The notes under the pieces were generated by a model. That model searched no databases. It was not told the origin of the DNA and saw only the letters and a list, made by a program, of their open reading frames with translations. A stretch of DNA of 38,628 nucleotides from Sporichthyaceae bacterium (GTDB lineage: Bacteria; Actinomycetota; Actinomycetes; Sporichthyales; Sporichthyaceae): positions 1 through 38,628 of the forward strand of contig DASXPS010000012.1 in assembly GCA_036493475.1 (NCBI GenBank), in the 5' to 3' direction. How positions within the stretch are numbered: the first letter of the stretch is position 1; every line of letters begins with the position of its first letter. A program made the position numbers and the translations under genes. Positions 8,434-15,980 of the stretch are shown here, piece by piece.

Positions 8434-8820
8434 GTGCAGGCGCTCAGATCCAGAGTCCCGGTCACCCTCGCGTTGATCGCGCTGCCGATCCTCCTCGCGG
8501 CCGACGCCGGCGCCGTGACCCTTATGAAGCTGGCGGTACCCGACGACGCCGACGAGGCCGGACGCGCAGGCGTGCAGGCCATCATGTTCAACGGCGTCGC
8601 CACCCCCGAAGAAGCTCAACTCGCGTTCGATGCGTCCAAGGCCGTCGCGGACACCCATCGCGAGCACATTGACCCGGCGTCGTTCACCATCACCCAGGAC
8701 GGCGCGGTAACCCTTACCGTCTCGAAGCACACCGGCACGGTCCTGTTCAAGCACCTGCCGATTCTCAAGGGGTTGACCCACACCACCGTCACCACCACCG
8801 TCGCCCGCGCCTCCTGGTAA
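8434..8820 (+). CDS. Exported TadE/TadG-like pilus-associated protein (tentative)
   Basis: 128 residues. The N-terminus MQALRSRVPVTLALIALPILLAADAG is a membrane anchor or signal. The C-terminal half (FTITQDGAVTLTVSKHTGTV, then LFKHLPILKGLTHTTVTTTVARAS) has the strand pattern often seen at the C-terminus of TadE/TadG-like pseudopilins of actinobacteria. The usual TadE N-terminal Glu motif is absent. GTG at 8434 is preceded by GAGAGG at five bases. Located directly after the two pilins on the same strand, it may be an accessory component. Function is otherwise unknown. Confidence 0.6.
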   Translation: MQALRSRVPVTLALIALPILLAADAGAVTLMKLAVPDDADEAGRAGVQAIMFNGVATPEEAQLAFDASKAVADTHREHIDPASFTITQDGAVTLTVSKHTGTVLFKHLPILKGLTHTTVTTTVARASW

Positions 8821-8929
8821 TCCCAAACTCGGCCGAACGGCCCGGGGGGAAATAGCCGGACGGATGCGGCGGAATGCGCGCCACGGCGGTCGAATGGAAG
8901 AACCAGCCGTCCCGGTCTCAAGGACTCCC

Positions 8930-9478
8930 ATGAGAATCGCCCAGCGCACACACACCGGTCTCCCGGCCCAGCGCACGACGGACGCAGCGCCGCAGCCGGC
9001 GCGCGCGACCCGGCGGCGGCACTACCGGGTTGCGGCGCCGCTCGCAGCGGCGGTGGCGGTCGGCGCGGTCGCCATGGCGATGGCCACGGGCAGCGACAGC
9101 ACCAACGCCCCCGGAGCGGGCAACATCTTCGCCCGGGCCGAGGCGGCCAACGCTTCCGCGGAAGCGCGGCTGATCGTCGCCGGACCTGCGGTCGCACTGC
9201 CGCTGACCGACGGGGACTGGCGCCTGGACAGCGTCGTGGTCGACGGCTCCTGGTTCACCGGCAACTTCGCCGGCACGGCCACCCTCACCTACACCGGCCA
9301 GGCAGCCTCCGCCGACTCCGCGTTCAGCGTCGGCATCTACGACGGCTCCGCCTACGTCGGGCGACTCACCGGCACCGTGCACCACCTCACCGCCGGCGGC
9401 CACGCGATGGTGACGCTCTCCTCCGTCGACCCCTACGAGCCGGGGCAGTACCAATACGGATTCCTCAACGCCCAGTAG
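8930..9478 (+). CDS. Hypothetical exported or membrane-anchored protein of the pilin locus
   Basis: 182 residues from the ATG at 8930, which has AAGGA upstream; an ATG at 8894 is a weaker alternative. A long basic N-terminus is followed by one hydrophobic helix (YRVAAPLAAAVAVGAVAMAM, about residues 36-55). An exported domain of about 120 residues then follows, with alternating strands (WRLDSVVVDGSWFTGNFAG, SAFSVGIYDGSAYVGRLTG) and a Tyr-rich end. No family is recognised. No stable terminator separates it from the preceding TadG-like gene, so co-transcription is plausible. Confidence 0.6.
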   Translation: MRIAQRTHTGLPAQRTTDAAPQPARATRRRHYRVAAPLAAAVAVGAVAMAMATGSDSTNAPGAGNIFARAEAANASAEARLIVAGPAVALPLTDGDWRLDSVVVDGSWFTGNFAGTATLTYTGQAASADSAFSVGIYDGSAYVGRLTGTVHHLTAGGHAMVTLSSVDPYEPGQYQYGFLNAQ

Positions 9479-9687
9479 ACGAACTGACGTGTCGTCAGCT
9501 GCTGGGGCTGCGGACGTCGGAGATGCGGGCACCTCAAGCCACCGTCGCACTCAGCCGATACCCGGGTGAGGTGACATTGCCGAACACATCGTGCAAATCG
9601 GCACACACCGCACCTTCGGCGCATGTCGATCTTGCAAGCCGGAAAGCGTCTCCGCCGTCACCCGAATGCGTGCATCCTCTTGACTTC

Positions 9688-10332
9688 ATGGCGATCGACA
9701 CCGCGATGAGCGTCCCCGCTCCGCGCCACCCGGCGCCCGAGCCGGACCTGCCCTCCGCCCTGCACGCCGCCCGACGCGGCGACGAGGGCGGCTTCGGCGT
9801 GCTTTACCGCGCCATCCAGCCCGCGCTCCTCCGCTACGTCGCCACTCTCGTGGGCACCGACGCCGAGGACGTCACCGCCGAGGCCTGGTTGCAGATCGCG
9901 CGGGACATTCGCGACTTCTCCGGCGACCTGGACAATTTCCGCGGCTGGGCCGCCACCATCGCTCGACACCGCGCACTGGACCACATCCGCCGCACCAAGG
10001 CCCGCCCCACCTCCGGGGCGGTCATCGACAACGACTTCGAGTTCCCCGCCACCGACGACCCGGCGGCTCTCGCCATCGAACACGTCGACGGCGACACCGC
10101 GCTCAACCTCATCGCCACGCTCCCCCCGGGCCAGGCGGAGGCGGTAAGGTTGCGCGTGATCCTGGGCCTGTCCGCCGAGGACGCGGCCAGGGCACTGGGC
10201 AAACGGCCGGGCGCCGTACGCACCAACACGCACCGCGGCCTGAAAGCACTGGCTGCCAAATTGCAGTCCGCCGAAAAAACTTCGCCGCAGGGTGTGACAT
10301 CCGCGCGGCCGGGTGCGCTGAAGGGGATGTGA
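9688..10332 (+). CDS. ECF-type RNA polymerase sigma factor
   Basis: 214 residues from the ATG at 9688. Region 2 is seen in LLRYVATLVGTDAEDVTAEA and FRGWAATIARHRALDHIRR. Region 4 is seen in LIATLPPGQAEAVRLRVILG plus the helix-turn-helix AEDAARALGKRPGAVRTNTH. No extra C-terminal domain. The start is uncertain because no good ribosome site precedes ATG 9688 or ATG 9706. The stop overlaps the start of the following membrane protein (TGATG), the usual arrangement of an ECF sigma with its anti-sigma factor. It probably directs an extracytoplasmic response; target promoters are not identifiable here. Confidence 0.9.
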   Translation: MAIDTAMSVPAPRHPAPEPDLPSALHAARRGDEGGFGVLYRAIQPALLRYVATLVGTDAEDVTAEAWLQIARDIRDFSGDLDNFRGWAATIARHRALDHIRRTKARPTSGAVIDNDFEFPATDDPAALAIEHVDGDTALNLIATLPPGQAEAVRLRVILGLSAEDAARALGKRPGAVRTNTHRGLKALAAKLQSAEKTSPQGVTSARPGALKGM

Positions 10333-11312
10333 TGAGCGCTCCGCCGCCCAACGGGCAGGACCCGGTCGACGCCCTCCTTCGGGAGGCGCGTCTCAACCCG
10401 GCCGAGGCCGCCGCCTTGGCCGACCTGCTGCACGCGGTCGCCCCGAACGCCGCGCACCTCCCTGCCGGCAGCCCGGGCGAGTACGCGGCTCTGGCCGCGT
10501 TCCGGAGCGCACATCGCGAAACCGCCAGCCGACCTCTGGGAGCTTTCGCCATGTATCGCAACCGCACCCGCGCCGCTCTGCTCACCGCCAAGACCGCCGC
10601 CGCGGCCCTGGTTCTCGTCTCCGCCGGCGGCGTCGCGATGGCCGCGACCACCGGTGCGATTCCCACGCCGCTCGCCCCATCGCACCCGTCGCACCCGGTC
10701 CACCCGGTGACGCCCAAGGTGAGCGACGACGCGACCGACGACCAGGGCAGTGACGCGACCGACCAGGACTCGAGTGAGGACAACGGCGGCCTGCGCGACA
10801 CCTGCACGCAGTTCACCGGCGGCGCCTTCAGTGACCCGACCGCGGCCGCTACCAGTGACTCCTTCCGCAAGTTGGTCATCGCCGCCGGTGGTCAGGACAA
10901 CGTCGCCGCCTTCTGCGCCGCGCTGCCCGCGACCGACGACAACCAGGGCGACGGCAACGACCAGGGCGAGCACGGCAACTCGGCCAACGCCCCCGGCCAC
11001 GACCCGAACGGGCCGGGCAACTCAGAAAACGCCCCCGGACACAACAAGGGACAGGACGACCAGGGCCAGGACCAGGGCAACCCCGGCAACTCCGGGCACG
11101 GCAACTCCAGCAACGCCCCTGGGCACAACAAGTCGGGCCACGGCAACTCGGCCAACGCCCCCGGACATGACCCGAACGGGCCGGGCAACTCCGAGAACGC
11201 GCCCGGCCACAACAAATCCAACAGCGGTCAGGGCAACGCTGACGACCAGGGCGACGATTCTGGCGACTCGGGTCACGGCAACTCCGGTCACGGGGACGGT
11301 TCGGACGACTGA
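10332..11312 (+). CDS. Putative anti-sigma-like membrane protein with Asn/Gly-rich repeat tail
   Basis: 326 residues. The cytoplasmic N-terminus (about 75 residues, MSAPPPNGQDPVDALLREAR, later ALAAFRSAHRETA) lies where an anti-sigma domain would be expected, but lacks an HxxxCxxC zinc motif. One transmembrane helix follows (about 84-108). The exterior part begins with His/Pro, then a small two-Cys domain (DTCTQF ... AAFCAALP). It ends in a disordered tail of GNSANAPGH, DPNGPGNSENAPGH and related units. A 26-residue block occurs twice exactly (bases 10971-11048 and 11139-11216). ATG 10332 has AAGGGG five bases upstream; GTG 10329 is an alternative. The sigma-controlling role is inferred from coupling only. 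Confidence 0.75.
   Translation: MSAPPPNGQDPVDALLREARLNPAEAAALADLLHAVAPNAAHLPAGSPGEYAALAAFRSAHRETASRPLGAFAMYRNRTRAALLTAKTAAAALVLVSAGGVAMAATTGAIPTPLAPSHPSHPVHPVTPKVSDDATDDQGSDATDQDSSEDNGGLRDTCTQFTGGAFSDPTAAATSDSFRKLVIAAGGQDNVAAFCAALPATDDNQGDGNDQGEHGNSANAPGHDPNGPGNSENAPGHNKGQDDQGQDQGNPGNSGHGNSSNAPGHNKSGHGNSANAPGHDPNGPGNSENAPGHNKSNSGQGNADDQGDDSGDSGHGNSGHGDGSDD
10971..11216 (+). repeat. Duplicated 78-bp coding repeat
   Basis: Bases 10971-11048 and 11139-11216 encode the same 26 residues (units HGNSANAPGH, DPNGPGNSEN, APGHNK) with only a few silent changes. Degenerate units lie between them. This is tandem expansion inside one gene, not an intergenic repeat. Confidence 0.85.
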
Positions 11313-11389
11313 CGCACTACCCGACTTCGTCCGACTATTCGGGCCATCAACGCGCGACGGCCCGACACCCCGGACAAGGATGCGAATCA

Positions 11390-11415
11390 GGGCCCGCGGT
11401 ACGCGCCGCGGGCCC
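11390..11415. terminator. Hairpin between convergent genes
   Basis: GGGCCCGCGG and CCGCGGGCCC pair perfectly (10 bp, six-base loop TACGCG). It lies 78 bp after the plus-strand repeat protein and 65 bp beyond the minus-strand oxidoreductase stop, so it may serve both directions. No T-run. Confidence 0.65.
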
Positions 11416-11479
11416 GACGCATGTCATACGTCTGGACCACCCGGAACCCCGTGCACGTGGCCGAGGCGGATGACGTCAG

Positions 11480-12346
11480 CTAAGGCAACTCGGCCAGCCG
11501 CGGCACGATCTCCTTGCCGACCCGCTCGGTGAACGAGAGGAGGTCTCCGACCGGCACCAGGTCCACCACCGCGACGCCCAACTTCGCCAGCTCGCCCGCC
11601 TGCGCCAGGAACCCGTCCACGTCATCCAACGCGTTGCCGCGGAACAACACCGTGGGCGTGATCGTCGAGTAGTCCCGGCCCAGCGTCTCGCAGTGCCCGC
11701 GCAGGATGTCCAGCTTCGGGGCCACCTCGGCCGGCCCACCCATCAGGTTGCAGGAGTCCGCGTACTGGGCCACGATCCGCAGCGTCTTGCGCTCCCCGCC
11801 ACCGGCCACCAGGATCGGCGGGCGCGGCCGGGACACCGGCACGGGCGAGCACAGGGTCTCGGCCAGTTGGTAGTGCTTGCCGGCGTACGGCCCGTTGTCC
11901 TCGCTCCACATCTGCAGGCAGATCTGCAGCGTCTCCTCGAGCATCTCGAAGCGCTGCGCCACCGGCGGGAACGCCACCCCCAACCCCTGATGCTCGCGTT
12001 CGAACCAGGCCGCCCCGATGCCCAGCGCCGCCCGGCCACCGGAGAGCACGTCCAGCGTGGTCACCGTCTTGCACAGGATGCCCGGGTGACGGTACGTCAC
12101 CCCGGTGCACAGCAGCTGCAGGGTCACCGTCGAGGTGTGCGCGGCCAGGAACGCCAGGCCGGTGTAGCCCTCCAGCATCGGCTCGGTGGCCTTGCCCACC
12201 GGTGGGATCTGGAAGAAGTGGTCCATCAGCGAGACGTAGCCGACGCCTGCGTCCTCCGCGGCCTCGCCGAAGCGGGCCAGCGTGGGTGCGATCGAGGCCG
12301 GTTGGCCGGGAAAGCTGAACGAGGCGACGTGCAGGGCGACCTTCAT
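11480..12346 (-). CDS. LLM-class F420-dependent oxidoreductase
   Basis: 288 residues with the bacterial luciferase-like TIM barrel. Typical blocks are EAAEDAGVGYVSLMDHFFQI, TGVTYRHPGILCKTVTTLDV, LSGGRAALGIGAAWFEREHQGLG and PPILVAGGGERKTLRIVAQY. These enzymes transfer hydride using coenzyme F420 (some use FMN). The substrate is unknown. The ATG at 12346 overlaps the stop of the PH-domain gene (ATGA), so the pair is coupled. The stop TAG lies inside the arm of an imperfect palindrome (11419-11480) that is shared with the end of another gene at 36317. Confidence 0.9.
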   Translation of the reverse strand: MKVALHVASFSFPGQPASIAPTLARFGEAAEDAGVGYVSLMDHFFQIPPVGKATEPMLEGYTGLAFLAAHTSTVTLQLLCTGVTYRHPGILCKTVTTLDVLSGGRAALGIGAAWFEREHQGLGVAFPPVAQRFEMLEETLQICLQMWSEDNGPYAGKHYQLAETLCSPVPVSRPRPPILVAGGGERKTLRIVAQYADSCNLMGGPAEVAPKLDILRGHCETLGRDYSTITPTVLFRGNALDDVDGFLAQAGELAKLGVAVVDLVPVGDLLSFTERVGKEIVPRLAELP

Positions 12347-12726
12347 GAACGCGCTCCCATCATCGCGGCGAGGATGAAGTCGTGGGCGTACCGGGCCTTG
12401 TCCTCGCCCCGGAACTCGATCTCGTGGTGCACCCCGCCCGCGGAGGTCACGATGATCGAACTGGTCGAGAAGAAATTCCCGGTGAACCGCGCATTGCTCA
12501 CCACCGCCACGCTGGACACCTTGTGGTACGGCATGGACACCAACGCCACTGCCCTACCCACGAAGGATTTATCCGCGATGATCACGCGCCGGTCGGTCAA
12601 CGCCAAATAGCCGGTGCCGACGCCCTTGCCGTCGTACACGGCGTACAGCCGTTCGCCCTGCAGCAGCCCGGACTGCACCTGCTCGAGCTGGTCCTTGCGG
12701 TCGTAGATCGGTTCGGGTGTGGTCAT
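12343..12726 (-). CDS. Bacterial PH-domain protein
   Basis: 127 residues from the ATG at 12726. The pattern is that of a bacterial pleckstrin-homology-like domain used to report on a switchable beta-barrel: GERLYAVYDGKGVGTGYLAL, then TDRRVIIADKS, MPYHKVSSVAVVSN, SIIVTSAGGVHHEIEF. It ends in a short helix (AHDFILAAMMG). No membrane segment or signal peptide, so it is cytoplasmic. A longer form starting at 12771 would add 15 residues with no family match, so the shorter start is preferred. It is translationally coupled to the LLM oxidoreductase. Function unknown. Confidence 0.8.
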   Translation of the reverse strand: MTTPEPIYDRKDQLEQVQSGLLQGERLYAVYDGKGVGTGYLALTDRRVIIADKSFVGRAVALVSMPYHKVSSVAVVSNARFTGNFFSTSSIIVTSAGGVHHEIEFRGEDKARYAHDFILAAMMGARS

Positions 12727-12824
12727 GGCCGCCACCCTATGAACCCCGTCGGGGGCCCCTGCACTGCGCATGTCATCCGCTACGGGAGCCCCTCATCGGG
12801 AGCCGGGCCCGTTAAACGGACACC

Positions 12825-12857
12825 GGCCCGGAACCGGACTTTCGTCCGATCCGGGCC
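12825..12857. terminator. Hairpin upstream of the PH gene / downstream of the chaplin-like gene
   Basis: GGCCCGGA pairs with TCCGGGCC, and inside it CGGAC pairs with GTCCG around a TTTC loop. It is the furthest of three hairpins beyond the chaplin-like stop on the minus strand. Confidence 0.5.
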
Positions 12858-12887
12858 AGTGCCGGGGGTCACCGTTGCCGGTGCCTT

Positions 12888-12919
12888 GAGGTGGGCGGCG
12901 GTGTCGGTCCGCCCACCTC
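12888..12919 (-). terminator. 11-bp perfect hairpin downstream of the chaplin-like gene
   Basis: GAGGTGGGCGG (12888-12898) and CCGCCCACCTC (12909-12919) pair perfectly with a ten-base loop. It lies about 105 bp beyond the stop of the chaplin-like gene. Confidence 0.6.
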
Positions 12920-12920
12920 T

Positions 12921-13006
12921 TCAGAGGCTGTGACGCCGGGGCTTCCCGGGCGCGCCGGGGGGGTTGCGAGCCCGGGAAGCGTCTGATCCCAGCGGCAAAC
13001 CTCTGA
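12921..13006 (-). terminator. Nested palindrome just after the chaplin-like gene
   Basis: The inner arms GCTTCCCGGG (12941-12950) and CCCGGGAAGC (12971-12980) pair perfectly, and the outer arms TCAGAGG (12921-12927) and CCTCTGA (13000-13006) pair perfectly. It starts 17 bp after the stop at 13023. This is a likely terminator or mRNA-stabilising structure for an abundantly expressed surface-protein gene. Confidence 0.6.
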
Positions 13007-13022
13007 GATCCAGCGTTGTGGA

Positions 13023-14069
13023 CTAGCGCTGCGAGGCGACGCGGCGCCGCAGAGCCGCACCACCAGCGATCAGAGCGAGACCGAACGGAATCAGCGCCAT
13101 ACCGGCAGCACCGGTGTGCGGGAGAACCGAGGACTCGTGGTCGCCGTTGTGGTGCTTGTGCCAGGTCCAGTGGCTGTTGTGCGAGTGCTCGTCGCCAACC
13201 CAGCCGCGGTGACCGGAGTCGCCGCCGTTGCGGTTGCCGGCGTCCACGTGCACGCGGCAGTCCGCGGCACCGAGCACGGCCAGGCCGCAGACGGTGACGG
13301 GGATGTTGGCGTCCAGGTTGTTCAGCAGCTGCAGGCCGCTGAGCAGACCGTGGTTGTCGAACGAGTTGACGTCGCCGGCGTCGCCACCGTTGCCACCGCG
13401 GCCACGGCCGCCGAGCACGTTTCCACCGTTGCCGTCGCCGGCCTTGGAGGAGCAGTTGCCCCGACCTTCGGCCAGCAGCAGGCCGACGCCGCAGACGTTC
13501 ACGGGCACGTTCAGGGTGACGTTGTTGAGCACCTGGGCGCCGTCCAGCAGGCCATCGTTGCGGCCCGTGCGGACGTTGCCCTGGTCGCCACCGCTGCCGC
13601 CGCGGCCGCTACGACCACGGCTCGAACCGCTTCCACCATTGCCGTCGCCGGCCTTGGAGGAGCAGTTGCCCTTGGCCGTGGCGAGCAGCGCGCCCACGCC
13701 ACAGGCGTTGACGGGCACGTTGGCGGTCAGGTTGTTGCCGACCTGGAGGCCGTTCAGCAGCCCCTTGTTCCGGCTGCTGGAGACGTCGCCCTGGTCGCCG
13801 CCAGAACCACCGCGGCCACCGAAGGAGGCGCCGCCGTTGTCGTCACCGGCAGCGGAGCTGCAGGTGCCCGAGCCGCCGCCCAGCAGGGCGCCGACGCCAC
13901 AGGCGTTGATCGGCACGTTGAGCGTGACGTTGTTGAGGGCCTGGACTCCGTTGAGCAGGCCGTCGTTGTGACCAGTATTGGTGTCTGCGTAGACGGTCGG
14001 CGCACCAAGGATAAGAGCGGCGCCCGCCGTGAGGAGCACGGCTCCCTTGACCTTCTTCGAGGCTCGCAT
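13023..14069 (-). CDS. Chaplin-like surface protein with four repeats and LPHTG sortase signal
   Basis: 348 residues. A signal peptide (about 1-28, ending TVYA) leads into four repeats of about 66-70 residues. Each has a core such as LLNGVQALNNVTLNVPINAC and a second Cys 9-12 residues later (Cys 57/70, 123/136, 193/206, 261/271). The cores resemble the two-Cys chaplin (DUF320) segment that makes hydrophobic amyloid on aerial hyphae of Streptomyces. They are joined by Gly/Asp/Arg-rich linkers. The end has a His/Trp segment, LPHTG (316-320), a hydrophobic helix and RRR, a sorting signal for covalent wall anchoring. ATG 14069 has AGGAGG seven bases upstream. Similar in plan to the long chaplins, which have two repeats; four and diverged spacing are unusual. 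Confidence 0.8.
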   Translation of the reverse strand: MRASKKVKGAVLLTAGAALILGAPTVYADTNTGHNDGLLNGVQALNNVTLNVPINACGVGALLGGGSGTCSSAAGDDNGGASFGGRGGSGGDQGDVSSSRNKGLLNGLQVGNNLTANVPVNACGVGALLATAKGNCSSKAGDGNGGSGSSRGRSGRGGSGGDQGNVRTGRNDGLLDGAQVLNNVTLNVPVNVCGVGLLLAEGRGNCSSKAGDGNGGNVLGGRGRGGNGGDAGDVNSFDNHGLLSGLQLLNNLDANIPVTVCGLAVLGAADCRVHVDAGNRNGGDSGHRGWVGDEHSHNSHWTWHKHHNGDHESSVLPHTGAAGMALIPFGLALIAGGAALRRRVASQR

Positions 14070-14123
14070 CGAAGCCCCTCCTGTTTCGTTGATGTGGTCT
14101 GGGTTCAGGTGTGGTGATAACGG

Positions 14124-14837
14124 TTAGCGCTTCCGGCCCTGCCCCGAGGCAGGTCCGCCGTGACCGGGTGGCCACGGAGGCGCGACGTCAACGGCGGCTC
14201 GCACCGCGCCGGCAAGGGGCGACACTTCCCCAGCCAAGACGTCTCTGATCGGGGCAGGTGCCGTCGTCGTCAGGGCCACTGGGGGCTCCGAAAGCGACGA
14301 CACCGGGGGCTCAGCCGGTGAGGACACCGGCTGGAGAAGACCGCCCATCACACCGAGGGCGGGCTCACCGGGGCGGCGGACCGAGGTCCGACGAACCGAT
14401 GACACCGAGCCACTGCACGCAGCACGTGCAATGCCTCGTCCCTGGTACTGACCGTCGCGACACACTCGCGTCGGCTTGTCCTCATGCATGGACTTACATT
14501 CGTACTCCGCGGTAGCGGTGTTACCGAGATTAACTCGGCTTTGCCGAGACATGCCGCATACCTTGGACGTACCCCCGAACACTCGACCCTGCCAGAAGAC
14601 CGGTTCCTCGGTCCCCTCATCCCTGGCCGTCCCGCTGCCGATGTATTCGGCAACGACGATCGCATCCGCGCCCCCCGCGGTCTTCGCCGCAACTGCAAGA
14701 GCACAGCTGGACGAAGCGACAACGATCGAGTGTTGGTGTTCCACCGTCGCCGAAGCGACGTACCGGCCCCTGTAGGAGGGCATGACGGCACGCGAGAGGA
14801 AGAGCTGTTGGCTCCTCATAGCCCCCACGCTGATCAC
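14124..14837 (-). CDS. Hypothetical protein upstream of the chaplin-like gene
   Basis: 237 residues from a GTG at 14837 with GGAGG seven bases upstream, the only good ribosome site in the frame. No family is recognised. The first half contains a moderately hydrophobic patch (SIVVASSSCALAVAAKTAGG). A central region has several cysteines (SKVCGMS, AEYECKS, TRVCRDGQYQ, AACSGSV), suggesting disulfides. The tail is Pro/Ala/Ser-rich, ending GHGGPASGQGRKR. Codon third positions are less GC-rich than in neighbouring genes, so recent acquisition or a spurious frame are both possible. It is on the same strand as the chaplin-like gene with a 54-bp gap, so co-transcription is plausible. Confidence 0.5.
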   Translation of the reverse strand: MISVGAMRSQQLFLSRAVMPSYRGRYVASATVEHQHSIVVASSSCALAVAAKTAGGADAIVVAEYIGSGTARDEGTEEPVFWQGRVFGGTSKVCGMSRQSRVNLGNTATAEYECKSMHEDKPTRVCRDGQYQGRGIARAACSGSVSSVRRTSVRRPGEPALGVMGGLLQPVSSPAEPPVSSLSEPPVALTTTAPAPIRDVLAGEVSPLAGAVRAAVDVAPPWPPGHGGPASGQGRKR

Positions 14838-15313
14838 GCTGTGTCCTCCCCATCGGCCCACCGGACGCTCCGGTAGGCGTCTCACCTGTTCCGAGGACCC
14901 TGTGTCGATAGGGATGTAAGGGATCAACGGGACATGTGAGGCGAACGGTCCTGGGAAGCGTAGCCCCGCACGAGCGCCCCACCGCCCATGCGAGAGAGAT
15001 GACCATTCAAAGTCTGAGAAAACCCAGGAGGCCCCTGACCTGCGGTTTCGATCACCCTGCGTGACAAAATCCCCCGCCGAGTGCCGCCGAGGCCACCGTG
15101 GGCTCCCGAACGTTCTCACTACGGATCGTGCACGATTTCCAAGATCACCGCAGGCGATCTGCCCGATTGGGCAAGTTCAAACCAGGATGGGCGCCCGACA
15201 TGTCGGGCGGACACCACTGAGTGTCATCAACGCCCTGGTCAAGCAGGCGCGCCGGAAGGGAGGACGGCAACCGCGGTTTGGTCACACCGCGCAATGCAAA
15301 GAACGGCTTGAAG
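14838..15313. other. Non-coding stretch with palindrome and shared 16-bp motif
   Basis: About 476 bp with no supported gene; overlapping open frames have no ribosome site or protein character. It holds an 18-bp perfect palindrome, CGCCCGACATGTCGGGCG (15192-15209), a possible operator. It also holds the motif GGAGGCCCCTGACCTG (15027-15042), which recurs upstream of the WhiB-family gene at 37040-37055. Presumably it contains the promoter of the minus-strand gene starting at 14837. Confidence 0.5.
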
Positions 15314-15961
15314 TCAGCCGCTTACCCGGTCCGGATCGGGGTCGGACGGGCCGTATCCGGGCCAGCTCGCGCCCGGCCCGGCCGTTGGTTCGCCGGTGCC
15401 GTCATCGCCGGGAAGTACCGGCTGATCTGGGGTGAAAACCAACGCGCAGATCCGCTGGTAAAGCTCGTCAGGGCCGGTCACGAACTTGACCCGCGACAAC
15501 GCCTGATCCTGCCCGGCGGACTCCATCACGAAACTTCCGAAGCCGAGCAATCGCCCAAGGATGGTGCGTTCGTAACGCATGTCCGTGACCTTGCCCAGCG
15601 GCATCATGTCGACGTCTCGGCGAAACAGCCCGTGCACCAGCATCAGGCGCTTGTCGGTGACCACGAACCGGTCCGACCACCAGTTGACGATCTCCCAGCC
15701 GAGGTACCACACCGCGGCTGACCAGGCCAGCCAGACGATGTCCCGGGGGCCTGTGGCACGCCGCGGGAGCGCGATGTCCAGTAGAACGGCCAGGAACAGC
15801 CCGCCACCGGCCGCGGCCAACGGCACGATCAGCGCCAACCAGTGCCGGCGCAGCGCGGCGACCACCCGTTCGCCGGGCAACAGGTACTTGGCGATCAAGC
15901 GGGATCCGGCGGGCAGCATGGCGCCCAGGACGGGGTCGGCGACCCTGGCATCGACGCTCAC
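15314..15961 (-). CDS. Membrane PH-domain protein (bPH2/DUF304 type)
   Basis: 215 residues. Two transmembrane helices (about 42-63 and 75-95: LALIVPLAAAGGGLFLAVLL and IVWLAWSAAVWYLGWEIV) are followed by the bacterial PH block WWSDRFVVTDKRLMLVHGLF, then RRDVDMMPLGKVTDMRYERT and GRLLGFGSFVMESAGQDQAL. This layout is typical of DUF304-type proteins of actinobacteria. The tail is Pro/Gly/Asp-rich. Starts at GTG 15961 with GAGG upstream, 19 bp after the small membrane protein gene. Role unknown; proteins of this type sit at the inner face of the membrane. Confidence 0.85.
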   Translation of the reverse strand: MSVDARVADPVLGAMLPAGSRLIAKYLLPGERVVAALRRHWLALIVPLAAAGGGLFLAVLLDIALPRRATGPRDIVWLAWSAAVWYLGWEIVNWWSDRFVVTDKRLMLVHGLFRRDVDMMPLGKVTDMRYERTILGRLLGFGSFVMESAGQDQALSRVKFVTGPDELYQRICALVFTPDQPVLPGDDGTGEPTAGPGASWPGYGPSDPDPDRVSG

Positions 15962-15980
15962 GAGCCGGGCCTCGCGGCCG

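Noticed and set aside
10971-11216. Repeats considered as a CRISPR-like or collagen-like array
   Set aside because: They are in frame within a coding region, have no unique spacers, and lack Gly every third residue.
12382-12933. Plus-strand frame opposite the PH-domain gene
   Set aside because: Shadow of the minus-strand coding sequence; low-complexity translation and no ribosome site.
14476-14876. Plus-strand frames opposite the unknown gene at 14124-14837
   Set aside because: No ribosome site and weaker protein character than the minus-strand frame, which has GGAGG before its GTG.
15061-15435. Plus-strand frame in the gap before the second PH gene
   Set aside because: Arg/Pro-rich translation typical of GC-rich non-coding DNA, and it runs into the opposite-strand PH gene.
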